Source of the DNA: an uncultured Lachnospiraceae bacterium
Lineage (GTDB): Bacteria; Bacillota; Clostridia; Lachnospirales; Lachnospiraceae
DNA: 64,000 nt
Direction: 5' to 3'
NCBI GenBank assembly: GCA_934394565.1
Contig: CAKRQV010000014.1
Span: 1 to 64,000 of the forward strand
Numbering within the stretch: the stretch's first letter is position 1; every line of letters begins with the position of its first letter. Below are positions 42,633 through 51,200 of this stretch, piece after piece. The notes below the pieces were generated by a model that saw only the letters and a list, made by a program, of their open reading frames with translations, was not told where the DNA came from and did no database searches. Both the position numbers and the translations under genes were made by a program.

Positions 42633-43649
42633 ATGACATATCAGGAGATCCTTAATAACGCAAAGGGCAATATGGGTCCTTGCAAGGTCTGTCCGGTCTG
42701 TGATGGAAGAGCCTGTAAAAACACAGTTCCAGGACCAGGAGCTAAAGGTGTTGGCGATACAGCAATCCGCAATTATCAGAAATGGCAGGAAATCCGCGTC
42801 AATATGGACACGATCTGTGAAAATCGTCCGATCGATACTTCATTTGATCTATTCGGTGAAAGCTACAAATATCCGATCTTCGCCGGACCGGTCGGAGCGA
42901 TGAAGATGCATTACGGTGACAAATACGATGATCTGGAATACAATGAGATCCTTGTGCAGGCCTGTGCCGATGCCGGGATTGCAGCTTTTACCGGTGATGG
43001 TTTAAATGAGCAGGTGGTCAAGGCCGCTGCTCGTGCAATCGGTAAAGCCGGCGGAAAAGGTATCCCGACTATCAAGCCGTGGAGTCTTCCTCTGATCAGG
43101 GAAAAGATGGATATGGTCAAAGCTGCCGGAGCAAAGGTGATCGCCATGGATATCGATGCTGCAGGACTGCCTTTCCTGAAAAATATGGAGCCGCCCGCAG
43201 GTTCCAAGACCGTCGAGGAGCTCAAAGAAATCATCGCTTATGCGGATATGCCGTTTATTGTCAAGGGCATTATGACGGTCAAAGGCGCTGTTAAGGCCAT
43301 GGAGGCCGGAGCTGCGGGTATCATTGTATCCAATCACGGCGGCCGTGTGCTTGATCAGACACCGGCAACGGCAGAGGTGCTCGAGCGTATCGTGCTGGCT
43401 GTCGGCGGTAAGATGAAGATCCTTGTGGACGGAGGTATCCGCTCCGGCGTTGATGTATTCAAGGCACTGGCGCTGGGTGCTGATGCGGTAGTGATCGCCC
43501 GCCCGTATGTGACAGCCGTATATGGTGGCGCAGCTGAGGGTGTACAGGCATACACCGACAAGATCGGCGGCGAGCTTGCCGATACAATGGCTATGTGTGG
43601 CGCACACAGTCTGTCAGAGATTTCCAAGGACATGGTATTTACAAAATAA
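42633..43649 (+). CDS. FMN-dependent alpha-hydroxy-acid oxidoreductase
   Basis: 338 residues, lactate oxidase/glycolate oxidase superfamily (TIM barrel, FMN). Key parts: IFAGPVGAM (substrate loop), VIAMDIDAAG, PFIVKGIMTVKGA (Lys contacting FMN), VSNHGGRVLD (catalytic His and Arg, about 241-250) and ILVDGGIRSG..ALGADAVVIARP (FMN phosphate site). The N-terminus carries CKVCPVCDGRAC (about 17-28), four cysteines in CxxCxxCxxxxC spacing that could hold an Fe-S cluster, as in a clostridial subgroup. Such enzymes in anaerobes probably act as dehydrogenases. I chose ATG 42633, ten bases after AAAGGAG; the ATG at 42609 lacks a site. Confidence 0.9.
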   Translation: MTYQEILNNAKGNMGPCKVCPVCDGRACKNTVPGPGAKGVGDTAIRNYQKWQEIRVNMDTICENRPIDTSFDLFGESYKYPIFAGPVGAMKMHYGDKYDDLEYNEILVQACADAGIAAFTGDGLNEQVVKAAARAIGKAGGKGIPTIKPWSLPLIREKMDMVKAAGAKVIAMDIDAAGLPFLKNMEPPAGSKTVEELKEIIAYADMPFIVKGIMTVKGAVKAMEAGAAGIIVSNHGGRVLDQTPATAEVLERIVLAVGGKMKILVDGGIRSGVDVFKALALGADAVVIARPYVTAVYGGAAEGVQAYTDKIGGELADTMAMCGAHSLSEISKDMVFTK

Positions 43650-43677
43650 ATTATCAAATAAGGAGGTATTTTATATT

Positions 43678-44697
43678 ATGAAGATTCTTGTTACCGGAGG
43701 CGCCGGATATATCGGAAGCCATACCTGTGTAGAGCTGTTAAACGGGGGGTATGAGGTCGTAGTACTCGATAACCTGTATAATTCCAGCAAAGAGGCGCTG
43801 AAAAGAGTAGAAAAGATTACAGGAAAGACCCTGACATTTTATGAGGGTGATATGCTGGATCGTGAGATTTGTGAAAAAATCTTTACTGAGCATAAAATTG
43901 ATGCTGTTATTCATTTTGCCGGCCTGAAGGCTGTCGGCGAGTCTGTGGAGAAGCCGTGGGAATATTATTACAATAATATCACAGGTACACTGATTCTGAC
44001 TGATGTCATGAGAAAACATGGCTGCAAGAATATCGTATTTTCTTCTTCGGCCACTGTATACGGTGATCCGGCTTTCGTACCGATCACCGAGGAGTGCCCA
44101 AAGGGACAGATTACCAATCCGTACGGACAGACAAAAGGTATGCTTGAACAGATTCTGACGGATCTGCATGTCGGTGATCCGGAATGGAATGTGATTCTGC
44201 TTCGTTACTTCAATCCGATCGGTGCACATGAGAGCGGTCTGATCGGTGAAGATCCGAAGGGTATCCCGAATAATCTCGTACCGTATATCGCACAGGTTGC
44301 AATCGGCAAGAGAGAATGTTTAGGCATATTTGGTAACGACTATCCGACACCGGATGGCACCTGCGTCCGCGATTATATCCACGTTGTTGATCTGGCTGTA
44401 GGGCATGTATGTGCAATCCGTAAGCTGGAAACCAGCAAGGGTGTGCTGATCTACAATCTGGGTACAGGCAGAGGTTACAGCGTACTGGATGTACTGCATG
44501 CCTATGAAAAAGCCTGTGGCAAAGAGATTCCGTTCAAATTCTGTCCGCGTCGTGCAGGTGATGTACCGGCCTGCTATTCCGACCCGTCCAAGGCTGCCAG
44601 GGAGCTTGGATGGACAGCTAAGAGAGATATCGAGGAAATGTGTGCTGACAGCTGGAAATGGCAGTCCATGAATCCGGACGGTTATGCAACAAAATAA
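43678..44697 (+). CDS. galE: UDP-glucose 4-epimerase
   Basis: 339 residues, the usual GalE length; extended short-chain dehydrogenase fold. NAD-binding TGGAGYIGSH at the N-terminus, catalytic Ser and Tyr-x-x-x-Lys (SSSATVYG and YGQTKGM), NNLVPYIAQVA and DYIHVVDLA further on. It interconverts UDP-galactose and UDP-glucose, serving the Leland pathway and surface polysaccharides. The ATG at 43678 follows AAGGAGG, 28 bases after the oxidase stop, so co-transcription is likely; a terminator follows. Confidence 0.97.
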   Translation: MKILVTGGAGYIGSHTCVELLNGGYEVVVLDNLYNSSKEALKRVEKITGKTLTFYEGDMLDREICEKIFTEHKIDAVIHFAGLKAVGESVEKPWEYYYNNITGTLILTDVMRKHGCKNIVFSSSATVYGDPAFVPITEECPKGQITNPYGQTKGMLEQILTDLHVGDPEWNVILLRYFNPIGAHESGLIGEDPKGIPNNLVPYIAQVAIGKRECLGIFGNDYPTPDGTCVRDYIHVVDLAVGHVCAIRKLETSKGVLIYNLGTGRGYSVLDVLHAYEKACGKEIPFKFCPRRAGDVPACYSDPSKAARELGWTAKRDIEEMCADSWKWQSMNPDGYATK

Positions 44698-44714
44698 ATA
44701 AGAAGTATATAGAA

Positions 44715-44756
44715 AAGATGTGGATAATTCATTATGAAGGATCCGCATCTTTTTTT
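44715..44756 (+). terminator. galE terminator
   Basis: AAGATG.GGAT / ATCC.CATCTT, 16-base loop, T-run of six to seven. Confidence 0.85.
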
Positions 44757-44858
44757 GACCTTATGAAGGAAATCCTGCAAAACAGAATAGCAATGTCTTA
44801 TATCCGGATCTATGCGAAACGGCTTAACAAGGTATTTTGCACAGGTATAGAAATAGAA

Positions 44859-44888
44859 ATGCCGCACAGCGTATAAACTGTACGGCAT
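44859..44888 (-). terminator. Hairpin ending pyrG
   Basis: ATGCCG.ACAG / CTGT.CGGCAT between convergent galE and pyrG. It carries a short T-run on each side, so it can serve either strand. Confidence 0.6.
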
Positions 44889-44934
44889 TTTCTGAAAATA
44901 TCTTTAGTTTAATGGTTACTAAATAATAGAAGCG

Positions 44935-46545
44935 TTATCTTTCTTCCATGTGCTTAACAGAAGCCTCCACAAATCCCTTGAACAGCGGATGCGGGCGGTT
45001 TGGTCTGGATTTCAGCTCCGGGTGTGCCTGTGTTCCGATGAAGAATGGATGATCTTTGATCTCGACCATTTCTACGATACGGCCGTCCGGGGAAATACCC
45101 ACGAGAGACATGCCCTTGTCGGTCAGGACGGTACGGAAGTCGTTGTTGACCTCATAACGATGTCTGTGACGCTCATGGATCTCTTCTGCACCGTACAGCT
45201 CGTAGGATTTGCTGGTCTTGTCCAGCATACACGGATAGGAGCCGAGACGGAGCGTACCGCCGATATCGGTGATACCGTTCTGATCCGGCATCAGGTCAAT
45301 GACCGGATGTGTTGTCTGCGGATCAATCTCTGCACTGTTGGCGTCTGAATAACCTACGACATGGCGGGCAAACTCAACAATACTTAACTGCATACCGAGG
45401 CAGAGACCCAGGAAAGGAACTTTGTGCTCGCGGGCATAGCGGATTGCTTCGATCTTGCCCTCGATACCACGGTTGCCAAAACCGCCAGGAACGAGGATAC
45501 CATCGACATCGCCGAGAATCTCATCAACATTCTCCGGTGTGACTGTTTCGGAATCAATCCATTTGATATGGACGGTCACGTGATTCGGGATACCGCCGTG
45601 CTTTAAGGCCTCAACAACGCTGATGTAGGCATCGTGCAGGGCGATATATTTACCAACCAGGGCAACGGTGACTTCTTTTGTCGGGGTGCGCAGGTCGTTG
45701 ATCATGTTTTTCCATTCGGTCAGATCCGGCTGGGGACACGGCAGATGCAGACATTCGCAGGCAATCTCTGCCAGATGCTCATTTTCCATGGCCAGTGGAG
45801 CTTCGTACAGATACTCAACATCCAGATTCTGTAAAACGTGAGAACTCGGTACGTTACAGAACAGGGCGATCTTGTCACGGATACCCTGGTCTACCGGATG
45901 CTCGGAACGGCAGACAATGATGTCCGGCTGGATACCGATACCCTGCAGCTCTTTGACGCTTGCCTGGGTTGGTTTTGTCTTTAATTCACCTGATGCATGC
46001 AGGTAGGGCAGCAGTGTGACATGGACAAGGATCGCATTTTCATGTCCGACATCATGCTGGAACTGACGGATAGCTTCAAGGAACGGCTGGCTCTCAATAT
46101 CACCGACAGTACCGCCCACTTCAATGATAGCGATACGGGTATCCGAGTCTGTGAAATTACGGTAAAAACGGTTCTTGATTTCGTTGGTGATGTGAGGGAT
46201 AACCTGTACTGTGCCTCCGCCAAAGTCGCCGCGGCGCTCTTTTTGCAGTACTGACCAGTAAACTTTACCGGATGTGACATTGGAATTTTTATCCAGGCTT
46301 TCGTCGATGAATCGCTCGTAGTGGCCGAGATCCAGGTCGGTCTCACAGCCGTCGTCAGTGACAAAGACCTCGCCGTGCTGAATCGGGTTCATGGTGCCTG
46401 GGTCGATGTTGATGTAGGGGTCAAATTTCTGCATGGTGACTTTGTATCCGCGGGCCTTTAACAGTCGGCCGAGAGATGCGGCGGTGATACCTTTTCCAAG
46501 GCCGGACACAACACCACCGGTAACAAATACGTACTTTACTGCCAT
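44935..46545 (-). CDS. pyrG: CTP synthase
   Basis: 536 residues, standard PyrG. The N-terminal amidoligase domain (1-265) starts with KYVFVTGGVVSGLGKGI, holding the ATP loop, followed by the KxDPYIN and GEVFVTDDG motifs; the C-terminal class I glutaminase domain (about 295-530) has the nucleophile Cys in GLCLGMQ and His/Glu in AHPELKSRP. It makes CTP from UTP, ATP and glutamine. Minus strand, with GAGGAG before the ATG. A long structured leader precedes it (46593-46712). Confidence 0.98.
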   Translation of the reverse strand: MAVKYVFVTGGVVSGLGKGITAASLGRLLKARGYKVTMQKFDPYINIDPGTMNPIQHGEVFVTDDGCETDLDLGHYERFIDESLDKNSNVTSGKVYWSVLQKERRGDFGGGTVQVIPHITNEIKNRFYRNFTDSDTRIAIIEVGGTVGDIESQPFLEAIRQFQHDVGHENAILVHVTLLPYLHASGELKTKPTQASVKELQGIGIQPDIIVCRSEHPVDQGIRDKIALFCNVPSSHVLQNLDVEYLYEAPLAMENEHLAEIACECLHLPCPQPDLTEWKNMINDLRTPTKEVTVALVGKYIALHDAYISVVEALKHGGIPNHVTVHIKWIDSETVTPENVDEILGDVDGILVPGGFGNRGIEGKIEAIRYAREHKVPFLGLCLGMQLSIVEFARHVVGYSDANSAEIDPQTTHPVIDLMPDQNGITDIGGTLRLGSYPCMLDKTSKSYELYGAEEIHERHRHRYEVNNDFRTVLTDKGMSLVGISPDGRIVEMVEIKDHPFFIGTQAHPELKSRPNRPHPLFKGFVEASVKHMEER

Positions 46546-46592
46546 AATAATTCTCCTCTATTTATAAACTTCGGTTACAAAAGGTAATAAAT

Positions 46593-46712
46593 GTTCAGTA
46601 CCTTCACAGTTACAATGCAAAATCCATTAAAATCGACCTCACCGATGGGATTTTGCACTCCTGTTTCACTTCCTGACGTCCTCTGCAGTAAGTGCTTCGG
46701 ACTGTACTGAAT
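46593..46712 (-). promoter_or_regulatory. Structured pyrG leader
   Basis: On the minus-strand RNA an outer stem (TTCAGTAC / GTACTGAA, plus-strand 46593-46600 and 46705-46712) encloses two hairpins: CACTT..AAGTG and a perfect 10-bp stem TGCAAAATCC/GGATTTTGCA (46616-46657). There is no T-tract and it does not resemble the short G-run leader of the Bacillus pyrG attenuator. It could be an uncharacterised regulatory RNA or a separate small RNA. Confidence 0.5.
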
Positions 46713-46811
46713 AGTTAAAAATCGATTCTAGTATACTACACCAGACCGTGCAATGCCTAGCAATATTTAAACTTTTTTTAGAAAGATTACTTGAATTTCA
46801 CAATATGTTTG

Positions 46812-46840
46812 TTGATTTATGTCACGGATATCCGTATAAT
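46812..46840 (+). promoter_or_regulatory. ftsH promoter
   Basis: TTGATT (46812-46817), 17 bases, TATAAT (46835-46840); start codon 24 bases on, with TAAGGAGG between. Confidence 0.85.
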
Positions 46841-46863
46841 AAACAGGAAATAAGGAGGACATC

Positions 46864-48870
46864 ATGAACCAGCAGAATAATCAGAATAACCAGAATAACG
46901 ATGGCCCCGGTGGCAAGAAGAACAGGCAGTCTCTCCTGATCGTCATGCTCGGTATCCTGGGGGCACTTATGATCTGGAGTTTTATAGCGAATATGAGCAG
47001 CAGTGCGCAGAAAGATGAAGAGATTACCTACTCCGAATTTTTACAGATGCTTGACAAAGACGAAGTCAAATCGGTACAGCTGCAGTCAACGACCCTGACG
47101 ATCACGCCCCGTGAGCAGAAATACAAAAACATCACGGTCACTTACACTGCGACCCTTATGGAGACCAGCACAGCCCTCGTAGAGCGTCTGTCAAAGATCG
47201 ACAATATCGAATTTAAGGAGATTGAGCCGGATTCCACCGGTATGATCGTTTCTTCTATGTTAAGTTTCCTGATCCCTTTCGTACTTTTGATTGTGGGTAT
47301 GAATCTGATCATGAGCCGCATGAGCAAAGGCGGCGGGATGATGGGAAATATGGGCAAGAGCAAAGCCAAAGCTTATGTCCAGAAAGAGACCGGTGTACTC
47401 TTCTCCGATGTAGCCGGACAGGATGAAGCCAAAGAATCTTTGCAGGAGGTTGTAGATTTCCTGCACAATCCTGCAAAATATACATCCATCGGTGCCAAGC
47501 TTCCGAAAGGTGCGCTGCTTGTCGGCCCGCCCGGAACAGGTAAGACTTTGCTTGCCAAAGCTGTAGCCGGTGAAGCCCATGTACCGTTTTTCTCTCTGTC
47601 CGGTTCGGATTTTGTGGAGATGTTCGTCGGGGTCGGTGCTTCCCGTGTCCGTCAGCTGTTTGAAGAAGCCAAGAAAAACGCACCGTGTATCATCTTCATC
47701 GATGAGATCGATGCCATCGGTAAGAGCCGTGACAGCCGTTATGGCGGCGGCAATGACGAGCGTGAGCAGACTTTAAACCAGCTGCTGGCTGAGATGGATG
47801 GTTTTGATACATCCAAGGGCCTTCTGATCCTGGCAGCCACCAACCGTCCGGAAGTCCTGGATCCGGCGCTTTTAAGACCCGGCCGTTTTGACCGCCGTGT
47901 TATCGTAGACCGTCCAGATCTCAAAGGCCGTGTCAATATTTTAAAGGTACATGCCAAAAATGTCATGCTTGATGAGACGGTAGACTTCGAAGCGATTGCT
48001 TTGGCCACCAGCGGTGCCGTAGGCTCTGATCTTGCCAATATGATCAACGAAGCTGCCATCCTCGCTGTCAAAAACGGTCGCAAAGCCGTCAGCCAGAAAG
48101 ATCTCTTCGAAGCTGTCGAGGTCGTACTTGTAGGTAAAGAAAAGAAAGACCGCATCCTGAGCCAGGAAGAGCGGAAAATCGTATCCTACCATGAAGTCGG
48201 ACATGCGCTCGTCAGTGCGTTGCAGAAAGACGCCGAGCCTGTACAGAAGATTACCATCGTGCCCCGTACTATGGGTGCCCTGGGATACGTTATGCAGGTA
48301 CCGGAAGAAGAAAAATACCTCAACACAAAGAGCGAACTCGAAGCCATGTTGGTCGGCATGCTCGGCGGTCGCGCTGCCGAGGAGATCGTTTTTGGCAATG
48401 TCACCACAGGTGCCGCCAACGATATTGAAAAAGCCACAAAGCTTGCCCGTGCCATGATCACCCAGTACGGCATGTCCGAAAAATTCGGTCTCATGGGTCT
48501 GGCTTCCGCTGAGAACCAGTATCTCGACGGCCGCACCGTTTTAAACTGCGGTGACAAAACAGCCACCGAGATTGACCATGAAGTCATGAAGGTGCTCAAA
48601 GAGTCCTACGAAAAAGCTAAGCAAATGCTTTCCGAAAACCGTGACGTCCTCGACCAGATCGCTGATTACCTGATCAAACGAGAGACCATCACCGGAAAGG
48701 AATTCATGCAGATCTTCCGCGAAGTCAAAGGCCTTCCCGACCCCGGCGTCAAAAAACAGCTCGAAGAAAACCCTGAGCTTATGGGAAGCACAGAAGATGA
48801 AACCGAAGTAACAAACACAGCTTCCGGACATACAGAAACATCCGCAGAGGATGACACAACAACTGTGTAA
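46864..48870 (+). CDS. ftsH: ATP-dependent zinc metalloprotease FtsH
   Basis: 668 residues, membrane-bound AAA+ protease that degrades misfolded and regulatory proteins. A polar Asn/Gln-rich start, membrane helix 1 (about 23-43), an extracytoplasmic loop, helix 2 (about 127-147), AAA domain with Walker A GPPGTGKT (about 222-229), Walker B IIFIDEIDA and the second region of homology NRPEVLDPALLRPGRFDR, then the M41 peptidase domain with HEVGH (HExxH, about 443-447). The C-terminus is acidic and Thr-rich. It has its own strong promoter. The last 500 bases are C-rich at third codon positions, as is the start of uvrC. Confidence 0.98.
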   Translation: MNQQNNQNNQNNDGPGGKKNRQSLLIVMLGILGALMIWSFIANMSSSAQKDEEITYSEFLQMLDKDEVKSVQLQSTTLTITPREQKYKNITVTYTATLMETSTALVERLSKIDNIEFKEIEPDSTGMIVSSMLSFLIPFVLLIVGMNLIMSRMSKGGGMMGNMGKSKAKAYVQKETGVLFSDVAGQDEAKESLQEVVDFLHNPAKYTSIGAKLPKGALLVGPPGTGKTLLAKAVAGEAHVPFFSLSGSDFVEMFVGVGASRVRQLFEEAKKNAPCIIFIDEIDAIGKSRDSRYGGGNDEREQTLNQLLAEMDGFDTSKGLLILAATNRPEVLDPALLRPGRFDRRVIVDRPDLKGRVNILKVHAKNVMLDETVDFEAIALATSGAVGSDLANMINEAAILAVKNGRKAVSQKDLFEAVEVVLVGKEKKDRILSQEERKIVSYHEVGHALVSALQKDAEPVQKITIVPRTMGALGYVMQVPEEEKYLNTKSELEAMLVGMLGGRAAEEIVFGNVTTGAANDIEKATKLARAMITQYGMSEKFGLMGLASAENQYLDGRTVLNCGDKTATEIDHEVMKVLKESYEKAKQMLSENRDVLDQIADYLIKRETITGKEFMQIFREVKGLPDPGVKKQLEENPELMGSTEDETEVTNTASGHTETSAEDDTTTV

Positions 48871-49020
48871 CCGATGTTTGGGTTGTCAGAGTTTCAAAAA
48901 ATGATCTGTGAGAGATTCAGTAGATAAAAATCAAAGTCTGAAAATAAGCTATACAGATCAATCAGATACTCCTAAAAGCGAGTATTTCTTAACAAAAATA
49001 ATAAACACAGTAAAGTAAAT

Positions 49021-49172
49021 GGATGCCGCCGCATCAGAGGATGGATCCGTATGATATATGTTATCCAAGCGACTTTGCCGAGTAAGAGTCCGAGACCCTA
49101 GGCTCGGACCGACGGAGGCGGAGCGCAGAGAACATATATCATACGGATCCATCCTCTGATGCGGCGGCATCC
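49021..49172. repeat. Foldback element F (42-bp perfect arms)
   Basis: Arms 49021-49062 and 49131-49172 are perfectly complementary (42 of 42). The 68-base centre holds GTCCGAG/CTCGGAC around CCTAGG (about 49088-49108) and a weaker outer pairing. It fills most of the ftsH-uvrC gap and ends 46 bases before the uvrC start. The preceding stretch 48871-49020 shows only a small hairpin (48965-48990). Confidence 0.92.
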
Positions 49173-49218
49173 CTCACAACCTTCACTATTTTGCAAAGAA
49201 CCAGGAGCGACCCCACAT

Positions 49219-51075
49219 ATGTCCCAGGAATTCAACATCCCCGAAGAACTCAAAAAACTCCCCGGTAAACCCGGCGTCTACATCATGCACAATGCCGCTG
49301 ATGAGATCATCTACGTCGGCAAAGCTATCAGCCTTAAAAACCGCGTCCGCCAGTATTTCCAAAGCAGCCGCAACAAAGGTCCAAAGATTGAAAAAATGGT
49401 CACCCACATCGCCCGTTTCGAATACATCGTCACCGATTCCGAACTCGAGGCTCTCGTCTTAGAGTGTAATCTCATCAAAGAGCACCGTCCAAAATACAAT
49501 ACCATGCTCAAAGATGACAAAACCTACCCCTTCATCAAAGTCACTATACAGGAACCCTATCCCCGGATCCTTTTTTCCCGTGAGATGAAGAAAGACAAAG
49601 CCAAATATTACGGCCCCTACACCAGTGCCGGAGCTGTCAAAGAAAGCATCGAACTCTTACGAAAACTTTACCATATCCGTCCCTGCAACAAAGTCCTGCC
49701 CAGAGATCAGGGTAAAGAACGCCCCTGTCTTTACTATCATATGAAGCAGTGTCCGGCACCCTGCCAGGGTTACATCACCGAAGAAGAATATCGCAAACAG
49801 GTACACGGTGTCCTTGATTTTCTGAACGGTGACTACCAGAAAATGGTCCGGGAACTCAAAGAACAGATGCAGAAAGCCTCTGAAGAATGGCGTTTTGAAG
49901 AAGCGGCATCTTTACGCGATACAATCCGGGACATCGAACGTATCGGTGAACGACAGAAGATCACCGGCAGTGGAGGTGTGGATAAGGACATCATTGCTTT
50001 GTCCCATGACGGACTCGATGCTGTGGCACAGGTTTTCTTTGTCCGGGATGGCAAGATGATCGGCCGGGAACATTTTTATCTGAATGTTTCCTGTGAAGAT
50101 ACGGAGCCGGAAATCCTGCAGAGTTTTATCAAACAATTTTATGCCGGAACACCGTTTATTCCCAAAGAAGTTTATCTCCAGTACGAGATCGAAGACCATG
50201 AAGTTGTTGCCAGCTGGCTGAGTACACGTCGCGGCCAGAAAGTACAGCTGATCGTTCCTGTAAAAGGCCAGAAAGAAAAGCTGGTCGAGCTGGCGGCTGA
50301 AAATGCCCGCATGGTCCTTGACAGAGACAGAGAGCGGATCAAGCGGGAAGAAGGCCGTACCGTGGGAGCTGTGCGTGAAATTGAGAGACTTCTTGGATTG
50401 TCGGGCATCGTCAGGATGGAAGCCTTTGATATTTCCAATATCAGCGGCTACGAATCTGTAGGCTCCATGGTTGTATATGAAAGAGGAAAGCCAAAGAAAA
50501 GCGATTACCGTAAGTTTAAGATAAAATCCGTAGAAGGCCCGAACGACTATGCCAGTATGCAGGAAGTACTGACAAGACGGTTTGAGCGGGGGATTACCGA
50601 ACAGCAGGACAACGAAGCCATGCAGGGATTTTCTGCGTTCCCGGATCTGTTGCTGATGGATGGTGGAAAAGGACAGGTGCATATTGCAGAAGAAGTGCTG
50701 GAAAAACTGTCTCTGGATATTCCGGTCTGCGGCATGGTTAAGGATGACCACCACCGTACCAGAGGGCTGTATTATCATGACACCGAGATTCCTATCGACC
50801 GCCATGGCGAGGGATTCAAACTGGTGACCCGTATACAGGATGAAGCCCACCGCTTTGCCATCGAATATCATCGTCTGCTCAGAAGTAAAGGCCAGGTGCG
50901 TTCTGTCCTCGATGACATCCCCGGCATCGGCCCTGCCCGCCGTAAAGCGCTGATGCGAAAATACGGTGCCGCAGAAAATATCCGCGAAGCCACCGAAGAA
51001 GAGCTGGCCCAGGTAGAAAGTATGAATGCTGCCAGTGCCCATGCAGTGTATACGTTTTTTCATAAAGACAAATAA
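49219..51075 (+). CDS. uvrC: Excinuclease ABC subunit C
   Basis: 618 residues, normal UvrC. GIY-YIG nuclease domain for the 3' incision (about 15-95: GVYIMHNAADEIIYVGKA), Cys-rich segment (CNKVLPRDQGKERPCLYYHMKQC), UVR motif that binds UvrB (about 205-240), RNase H-like domain for the 5' incision (from about 370) and C-terminal helix-hairpin-helix motifs (IPGIGPARRKALMRKYG). It makes the two cuts in nucleotide excision repair. I start at ATG 49219 (AGGAG upstream); an upstream in-frame ATG at 49159 lies in the foldback arm. Codon use changes inside the gene, from C-rich to the local average after about 49950. Confidence 0.97.
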   Translation: MSQEFNIPEELKKLPGKPGVYIMHNAADEIIYVGKAISLKNRVRQYFQSSRNKGPKIEKMVTHIARFEYIVTDSELEALVLECNLIKEHRPKYNTMLKDDKTYPFIKVTIQEPYPRILFSREMKKDKAKYYGPYTSAGAVKESIELLRKLYHIRPCNKVLPRDQGKERPCLYYHMKQCPAPCQGYITEEEYRKQVHGVLDFLNGDYQKMVRELKEQMQKASEEWRFEEAASLRDTIRDIERIGERQKITGSGGVDKDIIALSHDGLDAVAQVFFVRDGKMIGREHFYLNVSCEDTEPEILQSFIKQFYAGTPFIPKEVYLQYEIEDHEVVASWLSTRRGQKVQLIVPVKGQKEKLVELAAENARMVLDRDRERIKREEGRTVGAVREIERLLGLSGIVRMEAFDISNISGYESVGSMVVYERGKPKKSDYRKFKIKSVEGPNDYASMQEVLTRRFERGITEQQDNEAMQGFSAFPDLLLMDGGKGQVHIAEEVLEKLSLDIPVCGMVKDDHHRTRGLYYHDTEIPIDRHGEGFKLVTRIQDEAHRFAIEYHRLLRSKGQVRSVLDDIPGIGPARRKALMRKYGAAENIREATEEELAQVESMNAASAHAVYTFFHKDK

Positions 51076-51200
51076 AGCGTATTGTTGCAAGGAAAGATGG
51101 GGTATGATACACTTAAAAGAAAGTTAAATGACTGCTTTTACCACAGCGGGAAACAAAAAGGCTGCGCTGTGTAAGAAAGTAAAGAAGAGGAGATATATCC

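Noticed and set aside
49912..51090. 392-codon minus-strand frame over uvrC (and similar long antisense frames over hprK, 57010-58050 and cstA)
   Set aside because: Antisense to strongly recognisable genes, no domain features; caused by codon bias of the real genes.
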